64,000 bases of DNA from an uncultured Pelagibacteraceae bacterium (GTDB taxonomy: Bacteria > Pseudomonadota > Alphaproteobacteria > Pelagibacterales > Pelagibacteraceae): positions 1-64,000 of the forward strand of contig CACDIC010000004.1 in assembly GCA_902552805.1 (NCBI GenBank). Direction: 5' to 3'. Positions 29,713 through 38,618 of this stretch are shown here, piece by piece (positions within the stretch are counted from its first letter, which is position 1; each line of letters opens with the position of its first letter). A program made the position numbers and the translations under genes. The notes beneath the pieces are model-generated. The model saw nothing but the letters and a program-made list of their open reading frames with translations. It did not search any database and was not told where the DNA came from.

Positions 29713-31437
29713 CTATATATTAGATATCCACAGAGTTTCAAAAGGTTTTAAAAATACAAATTGGTTATTTTTAATTTGTATCTTTGAACCCATTAAATTT
29801 CTAATCTTTTGATTGTTTCTTTTAATTTTTATTTTTTGGGCCACTGAACTCAAATTTGTAACACATGTTATTGTTTGTTTTTTATCTCTACTTATTCTTT
29901 TAAATCCAAATACTTTTGATCCAAAATTCATATTTATTCTTTTTGCATTTGGGTGGAAAGCTTTTTGCTTTCTTCTAATGTCTAATAACCTACATATATT
30001 ATTATAAAATATACTTTGCTTAGTTTCAGGGTTTCTAAGTTTATTAGAAATATTTTTTAAATTCCATTTATATCTGTTTACGTCTCTATTATTACCACTG
30101 ATAATAAATTTGGTTTCATCATTAGAAGTTCCAAAAATAGAATTAAAATATATGGCTGGTATTCCTTCAAAAGAGATCATTATAGCATGAGCTGAGATAT
30201 ATCTTTCTAAATAAAATTCACCTTTTTGATCATAATCTGATTTTTTTAAAGCATCAAAAACTGTAATATTTGCCTCATAAACTTTTTTAGTTTTATTTTG
30301 AACTTTTCTGTAAGAAAATTTTGAACCATTTTTTTTTAGTCTCTTCAGAAAATTATTCAATGTTTTTTCATTTAACAATCCCTCTGTTGGTCTCATTCCT
30401 ATTCCATCATGTGAAGCAATGAAATTTAAATAACAATTTTCATTTTTTGTATTTGGAAGATTTTTACTCCACTTATTTAGATATGAACTATTTTCAAATA
30501 AAAAAGCATGAATTAATAATGGTGGTAAGGAAAAATTATATATCCAATTAGCCTCATCATTTTTACCAAAATAACTCAAATTTTCTTTTTCAGGTAAATT
30601 TGTCTCGGTAATGATAGTAGTTTGTACATTTAGCAAATTAATTATATTTCTTAAAAGTTTAATAATTTCATGAGTTTGTTTTAAATTAATACACTCACTT
30701 CCATTTTCTTTCCAAAGGTATGCAATAGCATCTAATCTAAAAATAGTTACACCATTGTTAATTAGATGTATCATTATTTTGATGAATTGAATTAAAACAG
30801 ATGGATTTCTAAAATTTAAATCAATTTGATCTGGGCTAAATGTTCGCCAAAGATAATCAGATTTTTTAAAAATTTTTATTTTTTTCAGTAATTTATGATC
30901 TCTTGGTCTAACCACTTTAGAAGTGTTAAATTTATTGTTGACTGTTAAAAAATAATCTTTTCCAGGATCCTTTTTTTTTAAAAAATTTTTAAACCATAAA
31001 CCTCTTGCTGATGAATGATTAATAACCATATCGGCCATGACATCACTTGATTTCGAAACATTCTTTATATCTAACCAATTACCAAGTTTATTCTCAACTT
31101 TATAATGATCTTTTACAGCAAAGCCACTATCACTGCTTGAGGGATAGAATGGTAAAAAATGAATAGTATTAAAATAATTTTTTAATTTTTTCTTAAAGAA
31201 GCCCTGAAATACTCTAATCGATTTTTTTTTCTCAGAATATACACTATCACCATAACAAATAACTAAAGTAGTTTTTTCAGAGATATTTTTCTTCTTTTTT
31301 GGATTTTTTTTATTAAAATTTTTGATTGTTTGAACAATTTCATTCTCAAAATAATCAATATCTTTTTTAGATAAGATTATTTTGTAAATATTATCTAGTC
31401 TAGATCTTATAATTCTCTGATCTTTTTGAGTTAACAT
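29713..31437 (-). CDS. GH13 sugar phosphorylase, probably glucosylglycerate phosphorylase
   Basis: 574 aa (beta/alpha)8 glycoside hydrolase of the sucrose phosphorylase branch (GH13_18). Catalytic residues: nucleophile D236 in FRLDAIAY, acid/base E278 in ITETN, transition-state stabiliser D344 in ASHDGIG. The HFLPFYPSSSDSGFAVKDHY and YLWRTFSPDQIDLNFRNP stretches are typical of this branch. The preceding genes make glucosyl-3-phosphoglycerate and dephosphorylate it, so the likely reaction is glucosylglycerate plus phosphate to glucose-1-phosphate plus glycerate. Substrate is inferred from context; sucrose remains an alternative. TAATG overlap with the upstream synthase gene. Confidence 0.8.
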   Translation of the reverse strand: MLTQKDQRIIRSRLDNIYKIILSKKDIDYFENEIVQTIKNFNKKNPKKKKNISEKTTLVICYGDSVYSEKKKSIRVFQGFFKKKLKNYFNTIHFLPFYPSSSDSGFAVKDHYKVENKLGNWLDIKNVSKSSDVMADMVINHSSARGLWFKNFLKKKDPGKDYFLTVNNKFNTSKVVRPRDHKLLKKIKIFKKSDYLWRTFSPDQIDLNFRNPSVLIQFIKIMIHLINNGVTIFRLDAIAYLWKENGSECINLKQTHEIIKLLRNIINLLNVQTTIITETNLPEKENLSYFGKNDEANWIYNFSLPPLLIHAFLFENSSYLNKWSKNLPNTKNENCYLNFIASHDGIGMRPTEGLLNEKTLNNFLKRLKKNGSKFSYRKVQNKTKKVYEANITVFDALKKSDYDQKGEFYLERYISAHAIMISFEGIPAIYFNSIFGTSNDETKFIISGNNRDVNRYKWNLKNISNKLRNPETKQSIFYNNICRLLDIRRKQKAFHPNAKRINMNFGSKVFGFKRISRDKKQTITCVTNLSSVAQKIKIKRNNQKIRNLMGSKIQIKNNQFVFLKPFETLWISNI

Positions 31438-32657
31438 TAATAATATTTTTTATTATCATCATTAACTACTTTTTCAAGTCTTCCAAGAAAATCTGGTATA
31501 GCGCTTTTTACTCTACTCCATGTTGGTATAAAAGGAGTATCCATTGGGTTTAGAATAAAAGCCTCTCCTGCTTTCATTATATTCATTGCAAACAATTCAA
31601 CAGCCTCTTCTTCATAGTGGGAGTCAAATTTTAATCCATTCATCATAGCATCACTTCTATATATATCGATTAAATCAAGAGCTGATCTATAATAAGTTGC
31701 TTTCAATGTTCTAAATTTTTCTCTACTAAAAGAATTACCTTGCGTAGCTAATTTTTTAATAAAAGTTTTGATAATATCTATCGACATTCTTGATAACCCT
31801 TTGGTTTCATCATCAAGTGAGAGAACTTGGTGTTTATGATCATAGGTATCAGCTAAATCAACTTGACAAATATTTTGAGGTGAAAAGCTTCTTTGCATTT
31901 CTGATAAAATACCAACTTCAATACCCCAATCTGAGGAAATTCTTAATTCAGGTAAAACATTTCTTCTAAACGAAAATTCACCAGCAAGAGGATATTTGAA
32001 TGACTTCATAAATTCCAGATAATCGCTTTTGCCGATTGTTTTTTCTAAAGCAGTCAAGAGGGGAAAAACTAACAATCTAGCAACTCTTCCATTCATTTTG
32101 TTGTTTGCTACTCTTGGATAATATCCTTTACAAAACTCAAAATTAAAAAGGGGATTGACAACAGGATAAAAAAGTTTTGCTAACATTCTTCTATCGTATG
32201 TTTTTATATCACAATCATGAAGAGCAACTGAACGAGCTGTATCTCTTGCTATAGACATTCCAATACAATACCAAACGTTTCTACCTTTACCTAATTCGTC
32301 TGGAGATAAATCTTTTTTTCTTAATTCCTGATCAAGCTTTTTTAAATTTGGACCATCATTCCATAAAATTGAAAAAGGGGTTTTTAATTTTTTGAAAAAT
32401 TTCCATGCCTTTTTGGCTTGCTTTTCACTTGCTTTATCTAGCCCAACAATTATATGATCTAAGTATTTAGTCTTACTTATTTCTTCCACTATATTCGGTA
32501 AAGCATTACCTTCTAACTCAGAGTACAAACATGGTAAAATTAATTCCATTTTTCGTTCTTTTGAAAATTTTAATAAATCTTTTTCTATTTCGGCTGTGGA
32601 CCTAGTACCAAAATCATGCAATGTCGAAATTATGCCATTTTGGGAAAATTCACTCAT
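31437..32657 (-). CDS. Glucosyl-3-phosphoglycerate synthase-like glycosyltransferase (GT81)
   Basis: 406 aa GT-A retaining enzyme. LILPCLYSELEGNALPNIVEEI near residue 40 binds the nucleotide sugar, the metal-binding acidic motif is ALHDCDIKTYDRRML, and LAGEFSFRRNVLPELRISSDWGIEVG is the conserved acceptor/active region of the GpgS/MpgS-like family. It should join glucose from NDP-glucose to 3-phosphoglycerate. A phosphatase of the matching family is directly upstream (8-base gap), strengthening the call. A mannosyl donor cannot be excluded from sequence alone. Confidence 0.82.
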   Translation of the reverse strand: MSEFSQNGIISTLHDFGTRSTAEIEKDLLKFSKERKMELILPCLYSELEGNALPNIVEEISKTKYLDHIIVGLDKASEKQAKKAWKFFKKLKTPFSILWNDGPNLKKLDQELRKKDLSPDELGKGRNVWYCIGMSIARDTARSVALHDCDIKTYDRRMLAKLFYPVVNPLFNFEFCKGYYPRVANNKMNGRVARLLVFPLLTALEKTIGKSDYLEFMKSFKYPLAGEFSFRRNVLPELRISSDWGIEVGILSEMQRSFSPQNICQVDLADTYDHKHQVLSLDDETKGLSRMSIDIIKTFIKKLATQGNSFSREKFRTLKATYYRSALDLIDIYRSDAMMNGLKFDSHYEEEAVELFAMNIMKAGEAFILNPMDTPFIPTWSRVKSAIPDFLGRLEKVVNDDNKKYY

Positions 32658-32665
32658 TTTAAATT

Positions 32666-33472
32666 TTAGTCATTATAATTTAATTTTGCTAGAGCCTTTT
32701 TAATCACATCAGCCCAGCCTTCAGGAGATGGCTTATTAGAAAATATCAGATTATCAATATTAATTTGGTCTAATTTAAATTGGTCATTGAAAACTAAGCA
32801 TGGAATATCACAATTCTTTAACATATCTAAATCATTGTAATTATCACCAACCGCAATTGTTTTAATTTTTTCCTCTATCTTTTTTAAAATTTTTACAACT
32901 CTATTCATCGATTTTACTTTATTTACATTGTCACACAGATTTAAAACACGACCACCTGCCTGCAAGGTTAATGAATTTGAATTTAAAATTTTGATCAAAT
33001 TATTTTTTTCTGCAGTGTTTCCATTAAATAAAAAAGGGATAGTGTAGTTTCTATCCAACACATCTTTAAGCCTTTCATTTTTTTGTCCAAATATTTTTTC
33101 CTGTTCCTTTTTATCAAGTTTAAAAATTTGTACACATTTACTTAACAATCTTTTAGGAACTTTAGTTTTAAAAATTTTGAGTAATTCTTCTTTATCTCTA
33201 CTAAGAATTATCTTATTTGGAAAATTTGAATTGACCAGATTTAACCCATGAATTGCTGAACCATTTTCTGAAATAAATGGTAGCTCCATACCAAGTTCTT
33301 CATTAAATTTTTCTATCTCTGTTTTAGTTTTGCTTGAATTCGGAATAATAATTATTCCTCTGTTATCAAGGCTTTTTATATAATCTTTGATTGTATCAAA
33401 TTTAAAAGTATCTCTATGAAGCAACGATCCATCTAGGTCAGTGAATATTATTAATGAAAATTTTTTATACAA
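32666..33472 (-). CDS. HAD-IIB mannosyl/glucosyl-3-phosphoglycerate phosphatase
   Basis: 268 aa. Motif I TDLDGSLLHRDTF near residue 11, IIIPNSSKTKTEIE as motif II, and VGDNYNDLDMLKNCD as motif III, the arrangement of MPGP/GpgP phosphatases of the Cof-like IIB subclass. It removes the phosphate from glycosyl-3-phosphoglycerate to give the compatible solute. It starts at TTG 33472, 6 bases after the ABC ATPase stop. Together with the synthase and phosphorylase this forms a make-and-recycle unit. Confidence 0.82.
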   Translation of the reverse strand: MYKKFSLIIFTDLDGSLLHRDTFKFDTIKDYIKSLDNRGIIIIPNSSKTKTEIEKFNEELGMELPFISENGSAIHGLNLVNSNFPNKIILSRDKEELLKIFKTKVPKRLLSKCVQIFKLDKKEQEKIFGQKNERLKDVLDRNYTIPFLFNGNTAEKNNLIKILNSNSLTLQAGGRVLNLCDNVNKVKSMNRVVKILKKIEEKIKTIAVGDNYNDLDMLKNCDIPCLVFNDQFKLDQINIDNLIFSNKPSPEGWADVIKKALAKLNYND

Positions 33473-33478
33473 ACGAAA

Positions 33479-34531
33479 CTATCTAATCCTATTTTCATAC
33501 TTATCAAAAAATAGAACCTTATCTTTAGGAAAAGATATATTTGATGGTTGTTCATTTATATTTTCTGAAGACTTTATTATTATTTGATTGTTCAATTGTT
33601 TAGTATAAATTATTTTTTCAGATCCTAAATTTTCAACAAGATCAACTTCAACTTTCATTTGGATTTCATAATCATTCTTTAAACTAATATGTTCAGGTCT
33701 AATCCCTATATACATCTCGTCTTTAAAATCATAATTTTCAAAAGTTATTTTATTATCAAATAAATCTAAAGTGTTTGAATTAATAATTTGTTCATTTTTT
33801 ATCTTAATAATATTCATTTTCGGCGATCCAATGAATTCTGCGACAAAAATGTTATTTGGGTTAGAGTATATTTCATTTGGTGTACCGAATTGTTCAATAA
33901 TTCCTTTATTAAGAACTACGATTCTATCAGCTAGTGTCATTGCTTCTATTTGGTCATGGGTTACATAAATTATATTAGAATTTAGTTTTTTATGGAGTTT
34001 AGATATTTCAACTCTCATCTCAGATCTCAAAGCAGCATCTAAGTTTGATAAAGGCTCATCAAATAAGAAAACTTTAGGGTTTCTGGTGATTGCTCTACCA
34101 ATCGCAACTCTTTGCCTTTGTCCTCCTGAAAGCTGTTTTGGTTTTCTTTTAAGTAAATCCTCAATTTGAAGTGTGATAGCTGCATTATTTACTTTTTCAT
34201 GGATTTCTTTTTTTGGAATTTTTTCCATCTTTAATCCAAAAGACATATTTTCAAAAACATTCATATGTGGATACAAGGCGTAGGATTGAAAGACCATTGC
34301 AATTTCACGTTTAGAAGGAATTAAATTATTAATCAATTTTGTATCTAGAAAAATTTCTCCCTCGTCAACACTTTCTAAACCAGAGATCATTCTCAGAAGA
34401 GTTGATTTTCCACAACCTGATGGACCAACTAAAACAATAAATTCTCCATCTCTTATGTCTATGTTAAAATTATCTATAACTTTATTATCGCCAAAAGATT
34501 TTTTGAGATTTTTAATAACAATTTTTGACAT
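33479..34531 (-). CDS. ABC transporter ATP-binding protein (MalK/UgpC type)
   Basis: 350 aa. Walker A GPSGCGKSTLL, Q-loop VFQSYALYPHMNVFENM, signature LSGGQRQRVAIGRA, Walker B VFLFDEPLSNLDA and H-loop YVTHDQ; the last 110 residues form the OB-type regulatory domain seen in MalK/UgpC. First gene of the minus-strand operon with the GpgP, GpgS and phosphorylase genes, and divergent from the binding protein and permeases, which it should energise. Confidence 0.93.
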   Translation of the reverse strand: MSKIVIKNLKKSFGDNKVIDNFNIDIRDGEFIVLVGPSGCGKSTLLRMISGLESVDEGEIFLDTKLINNLIPSKREIAMVFQSYALYPHMNVFENMSFGLKMEKIPKKEIHEKVNNAAITLQIEDLLKRKPKQLSGGQRQRVAIGRAITRNPKVFLFDEPLSNLDAALRSEMRVEISKLHKKLNSNIIYVTHDQIEAMTLADRIVVLNKGIIEQFGTPNEIYSNPNNIFVAEFIGSPKMNIIKIKNEQIINSNTLDLFDNKITFENYDFKDEMYIGIRPEHISLKNDYEIQMKVEVDLVENLGSEKIIYTKQLNNQIIIKSSENINEQPSNISFPKDKVLFFDKYENRIR

Positions 34532-34569
34532 TTATTTGATTTAAAGGGATTTTAACCAACCATTAAATG

Positions 34570-34598
34570 TTGTTAAAAATTTATTACACTGCTAGATT
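34570..34598 (+). promoter_or_regulatory. Candidate sigma-70 promoter for the binding-protein gene
   Basis: TTGTTA at 34570-34575 and TAGATT at 34593-34598 with 17-base spacing, in the 139-base divergent gap between the ABC ATPase and the binding-protein gene. Transcript would have a leader of about 65 bases ending in a strong AGAGGGGG ribosome site before ATG 34671. Based on consensus match only. Confidence 0.4.
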
Positions 34599-34670
34599 TA
34601 TGCAATGAAAAAATCGCGTGTATTAGTGAAAACTAAATACCAGAGAGGAACAATATAAGAGGGGGAATAT

Positions 34671-35999
34671 ATGATTAGAAAAATCATAGTAAGTATATTT
34701 GCTCTAGTATTTTTAATTACAAATACTAGTTTTGCAGATATTAAATTTTGGACGACAGAGGTCCAACCAGCAAGAATGGCAAAACAAGAGGAGATGGCTA
34801 AAGCGTTTGAAGCTAAAACTGGCATCAAAGTTGAAGTCATACCAATTGAGGAAAAAGATCTTGGTACAAGAGCTACTGCAGCAGCAGCAGCAGGAGATCT
34901 TCCAGATGTGATTTATCACACTTTGCAATATGTTTTACCATGGGCTGAAGCAGGCATATTAGATGTAGATGCAAATAATGCTGTAGTTAAGTCGTTAGGC
35001 AAAAAAACTTTTGCGCCTGGTGCATTAAATATGGCTAAGAAGGGTGGAAAAATTGCTGCTGTTCCAGTAGATGGCTGGACACAAATGGTCGTTTATAGAA
35101 AAGATTTATTTGCTGCAGCTGGTTTAGAGCCGCCAACTTCATATGCAAACATCGTTAAAGCAGTTAATGCATTATCAAGCAATGATATGTTTGGTTTTGT
35201 AGCTGCTACCAAAACAGATGAAAACTTTATGAGCCAAGTACTTGAACATGTACTTTTAGCTAATGGAGTTAATTTTGTTAAAAAAGGTGGAACTAAAAAA
35301 CAAGGGAAAGCTTTAAAAAATTCTCTAGAATTTTATAAAGTGATTGCGAAAGCAAGCCCTCCAGGAGAATTATTCTGGAAACAATCAAGAGCATTATACT
35401 TTGCTGGAAAAACACCGATGATAATTTGGTCGCCATTTATTATGGATGAGTTAGCAGGTTTAAGAGACTCTGCTCCGCCAACAATTAATAGTGATCCAAC
35501 ATCACCAGAGTTAGCTTCTAAAACTGGTTTCATTACTAATTTTAGTGGACCGAACAATAAAAAAGGAGCTGCTTGGGCTGATGTAAGATACTTTGGTATT
35601 ACTGCGGATGCAGATACTGATGAAGCTAAAAAATTCATAGAGTACTCTATGAGTGAAGGTTATACAGCTACATTAGGAATTGCTCCGGAAGGAAAATTTC
35701 CAGTAAGAAGAGGAAACAAGAGTGATCCTAGTGCTTACACTAAAGCTTGGAGTAAACTACCAGTAGGTGTTGATAGAAAAGCTCCTTTAACAGATCTTTA
35801 TTCTGCAGATGTTATTGATAACATCGTTGCAGGTTTAGATACTGCAAACAGATGGGGTGTTAAAGAGGGTGAACTATCTCGAGCATCAAAAATCATCAAT
35901 TCTCAATTCTTAAATAGAATCACTAGAGAATATATTGATGATCAAATCTCAGTTGATGAAGCGGTTAAGAAAATTAACGCTGAATTAGCTAAGTTTTAA
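34671..35999 (+). CDS. ABC sugar transporter periplasmic substrate-binding protein
   Basis: 442 aa. Signal peptide: basic MIRK, hydrophobic core, likely cleavage after NTSFA (about residue 22). Family 1 extracellular solute-binding fold: FEAKTGIKVEVIPIEEKDL, AAAAGDLPDVIYHTLQYVLPWA, IAAVPVDGWTQMVVYRKDLF. Preceded by AGAGGGGG, the strongest ribosome site in the region, and followed by a hairpin that should limit read-through, both signs of high expression. The ligand is probably a glucoside or glycosylated compatible solute by context. Confidence 0.92.
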   Translation: MIRKIIVSIFALVFLITNTSFADIKFWTTEVQPARMAKQEEMAKAFEAKTGIKVEVIPIEEKDLGTRATAAAAAGDLPDVIYHTLQYVLPWAEAGILDVDANNAVVKSLGKKTFAPGALNMAKKGGKIAAVPVDGWTQMVVYRKDLFAAAGLEPPTSYANIVKAVNALSSNDMFGFVAATKTDENFMSQVLEHVLLANGVNFVKKGGTKKQGKALKNSLEFYKVIAKASPPGELFWKQSRALYFAGKTPMIIWSPFIMDELAGLRDSAPPTINSDPTSPELASKTGFITNFSGPNNKKGAAWADVRYFGITADADTDEAKKFIEYSMSEGYTATLGIAPEGKFPVRRGNKSDPSAYTKAWSKLPVGVDRKAPLTDLYSADVIDNIVAGLDTANRWGVKEGELSRASKIINSQFLNRITREYIDDQISVDEAVKKINAELAKF

Positions 36000-36016
36000 A
36001 TAATAAATTTATAAAG

Positions 36017-36046
36017 AGCGGATAATATTTTATTATCCGCTTTTTA
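36017..36046 (+). terminator. Hairpin between binding protein and first permease
   Basis: Perfect 11-bp stem, AGCGGATAATA (36017-36027) with TATTATCCGCT (36031-36041), a 3-base loop and a T run. It begins 17 bases after the binding-protein stop and the permease ATG (36049) follows at once. Best read as an intrinsic attenuator/3' stabiliser that lets the binding protein outnumber the membrane subunits. Confidence 0.75.
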
Positions 36047-36048
36047 TT

Positions 36049-37308
36049 ATGAGTGATTCATTATCAAAATTAGAAAAAAGAACTGCTTACACTTTAGTTC
36101 TACCTGCAGTCCTATTAGTTTTTGCCATCGTATTATTTCCTATATTTGCCAATGTTTGGATCAGTTTCAAAGACATTGAATTAAAAGATATTAGAATTCC
36201 AGAACCTCGAGCAAAGAAAATTGTTAAATCAATTTCAGAAAATCAATCAGAGTTAAAAATTGTTTATAAATTAAGAAATAGTTCTTTAATTCAAGAAATA
36301 AGGAATGTTCAGTTTCAAGATAAATTTCCAACAAATGTTTCACCAGTCAATCTTGACTCAAGATGTAATTTTCAATCTAAAAAAGTTGTTTGTAATTTTG
36401 GAAATTGGGAGGCGAAATACAGGGAAAATTTTGAAATAACTATACAGAATAACAATGGTGAAATAATTGATAAAAAAATAATTAAATCTCAAAAACCAAT
36501 TTTAAGTGGGAAAGCAGATAACCCGCTACTCACTACAAATTTTACTTTAGAAAATTTTAAAAAAGTTTTTTATGAAAATAATTTTGTTGAATTACTTTTA
36601 ACAACATTTTACTTCACTTTTTTTGGCACAGTGGGAGCTATTATTTTTGGAATTTTAGCAGCACAATTAGTTAATCAAAATATTCAAGGTCGAACATACA
36701 TGCGAGGTATTTTACTTTTTCCTTATGTGGGCCCTGTAGTTGCTTTAGCTTATACTTGGACTTTATTACTAGATCCAAATAGTGGAACTTTAAACGCATT
36801 ATTGGTTAATTTTAATATCATAGAGCAACCAATAAATTTATTAGGCCAAAAATACATAACCATGAGTATTTTAGGGTTTGAATTTAAATTAAGGTTGGCT
36901 TTAACCACAGTTATCTTTTTTGAAATTTGGCGCTATTTTCCACTCGCTTTTCTATTTATTTTAGCAAGATTGCAAGCAATACCACGAAGCTTATATGAAG
37001 CAGCGGAGGTGGATGGAGCAAGTCCTATTCAAAAATTTATCCATATTACACTGCCTCAAATTACAGCTATCATCTCAATTTTATTTATGATTAGGTTTAT
37101 TTGGAATTTTAATAAATTTGAAGACATCTTTTTATTAACCGGTGGAGCGTCTGGAACAAGAACTTTACCTATTAATGTTTATCAACAAGGGTTTGCGGTA
37201 TCAGATATTGGAATGGGTTCTGCTGTTTCAATAGTAATTGTCATGTTGCTTCTTAGTTTCATGGTTATTTATTTTATATTAATTGGAAAGAGGGCTAATG
37301 AAGTTTAA
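36049..37308 (+). CDS. ABC sugar transporter permease (MalF-like, with large periplasmic insert)
   Basis: 419 aa. First membrane segment at about residues 14-40, then about 125 polar residues before the remaining segments begin near 180. The EAA cytoplasmic coupling motif reads YEAAEVDGASPIQKFIHITLPQ. Plain MalF-like permeases are about 290-320 aa, so the periplasmic block between the first two membrane segments is an addition, comparable in position to the P2 domain of E. coli MalF. It overlaps the second permease by 11 bases. Confidence 0.88.
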   Translation: MSDSLSKLEKRTAYTLVLPAVLLVFAIVLFPIFANVWISFKDIELKDIRIPEPRAKKIVKSISENQSELKIVYKLRNSSLIQEIRNVQFQDKFPTNVSPVNLDSRCNFQSKKVVCNFGNWEAKYRENFEITIQNNNGEIIDKKIIKSQKPILSGKADNPLLTTNFTLENFKKVFYENNFVELLLTTFYFTFFGTVGAIIFGILAAQLVNQNIQGRTYMRGILLFPYVGPVVALAYTWTLLLDPNSGTLNALLVNFNIIEQPINLLGQKYITMSILGFEFKLRLALTTVIFFEIWRYFPLAFLFILARLQAIPRSLYEAAEVDGASPIQKFIHITLPQITAIISILFMIRFIWNFNKFEDIFLLTGGASGTRTLPINVYQQGFAVSDIGMGSAVSIVIVMLLLSFMVIYFILIGKRANEV

Positions 37309-38491
37309 GTCTCTTGCAATATTTTTAATAATTTCATCTTTTTTTCTGACATGCATTTTATCAATTGGTAAGATCATGGCTACACTACAAGGTTTAAGCT
37401 TTACTAATTTAAACATAACACCAATTTTCTTAATTGGTATTTTATTATCTTTAACATTTGTCTTAATTGACAATAAGATTAATCACTTAATAAAGATTTT
37501 TTCATTATCATTTATATTTTCAATTTTATATTTTTACTTAAATGAGGCATCTCCATATTGGTATATATTTGGAGTTTTCTTAATTACTTTATTTTTTACG
37601 AACAAACTCAAAAAATATAGTATGCAATCTTTACAGGAAGATTTTATATCTGAAAAAATTATTTTTGATTTTATCACTTTATTTGGCATTGTTTTCTTTG
37701 CATTTGTAATCTTATTTCCGTTTTACATTATGCTAGTTACCAGTTTTAAAACTCAGATCGCTTTATTAGTTAATCCTTTAGACTTTAGTCTAGATTTCAC
37801 CAAAAGCTTAACTGAGTTGTTTAAGTCTTATTTTGTTATCTTTGAAACTTACAATTTTGGAAGATATATCTTAATAAGCTCAGCAGTTTCTATCGGAACT
37901 GTTATTGTCACATTGTTATTTGCAATCCCTGCTGCTTATGCTGTTGCTAGATTAAACTTTTTCGGCAAAAACTTTTTATCAACTTCGATTTTAATTATTT
38001 ATATGTTTCCAGCTATAGTATTAGTCATCCCTTTATACACTGTGTTTAGTCAACTTGGCTTAAGAAACTCAATCTTTGGTTTATTGATTGTTTATACAGC
38101 AACTACCTTGCCAGTCGCTATTTATATGTTGCAAGGATATTTCAAAAGTATTCCCAAAGAAATCGAAGATGCAGGCATTATGGATGGTCAAAATTGGTTT
38201 GGTATAATTTTAAAGATTATTATTCCTTTAAGTTTGCCAGCTATTGCATCCGTTGCACTCTATGTCTTTATGATAGCTTGGAATGAATTCCTTTTTTCTT
38301 TGATGTTTTTGGATAGCCCTAAATCATTTACCTTATCAAGAGCCATTCAATATCTAAGCGGGGATGCAGAAACACCGCGTCAATACTTAATGGCAGGTTC
38401 AGTAATTGTAACTTTACCTGTACTTTTTATTTTCATATATTTTGAAAAATATTTAGTCAGTGGTCTAACTGCTGGCAGTGTAAAAGAGTAA
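37298..38491 (+). CDS. ABC sugar transporter permease (MalG-like, with extra N-terminal membrane domain)
   Basis: 397 aa from ATG 37298, which has AGAGG upstream; an in-frame codon at 37283 is a poorer start. The C-terminal 270 residues are a standard MalG permease with EAA motif EDAGIMDGQNWFGIILKIIIPLSLP. The first 125 residues hold about four additional membrane segments (LAIFLIISSFFLTCI, PIFLIGILLSLTFVLI, IFSLSFIFSILYFYL, WYIFGVFLITLFF) not found in typical MalG proteins (about 280-300 aa). Translationally coupled to the MalF-like gene. Confidence 0.88.
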   Translation: MKFKSLAIFLIISSFFLTCILSIGKIMATLQGLSFTNLNITPIFLIGILLSLTFVLIDNKINHLIKIFSLSFIFSILYFYLNEASPYWYIFGVFLITLFFTNKLKKYSMQSLQEDFISEKIIFDFITLFGIVFFAFVILFPFYIMLVTSFKTQIALLVNPLDFSLDFTKSLTELFKSYFVIFETYNFGRYILISSAVSIGTVIVTLLFAIPAAYAVARLNFFGKNFLSTSILIIYMFPAIVLVIPLYTVFSQLGLRNSIFGLLIVYTATTLPVAIYMLQGYFKSIPKEIEDAGIMDGQNWFGIILKIIIPLSLPAIASVALYVFMIAWNEFLFSLMFLDSPKSFTLSRAIQYLSGDAETPRQYLMAGSVIVTLPVLFIFIYFEKYLVSGLTAGSVKE

Positions 38492-38584
38492 TATTATTCA
38501 ATTGAAATATTATTTATTATTAATAATTTCTAGTAGAAGATGAATTTGTGAGTTGAGAAATATAAATGTGAGACATAGTGCAGT

Positions 38585-38612
38585 TTGACTAATATTTTAT
38601 GCATTCTAAATA
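38585..38612 (+). promoter_or_regulatory. Candidate promoter for the cyclase gene (possibly leaderless mRNA)
   Basis: TTGACT (38585-38590) and TAAATA (38607-38612) with 16-base spacing. The start codon is at 38619, so transcription from this promoter would begin at about the ATG itself. The 127-base gap 38492-38618 shows no good ribosome site and no clear terminator hairpin. Consensus match only. Confidence 0.35.
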
Positions 38613-38618
38613 AAATTC

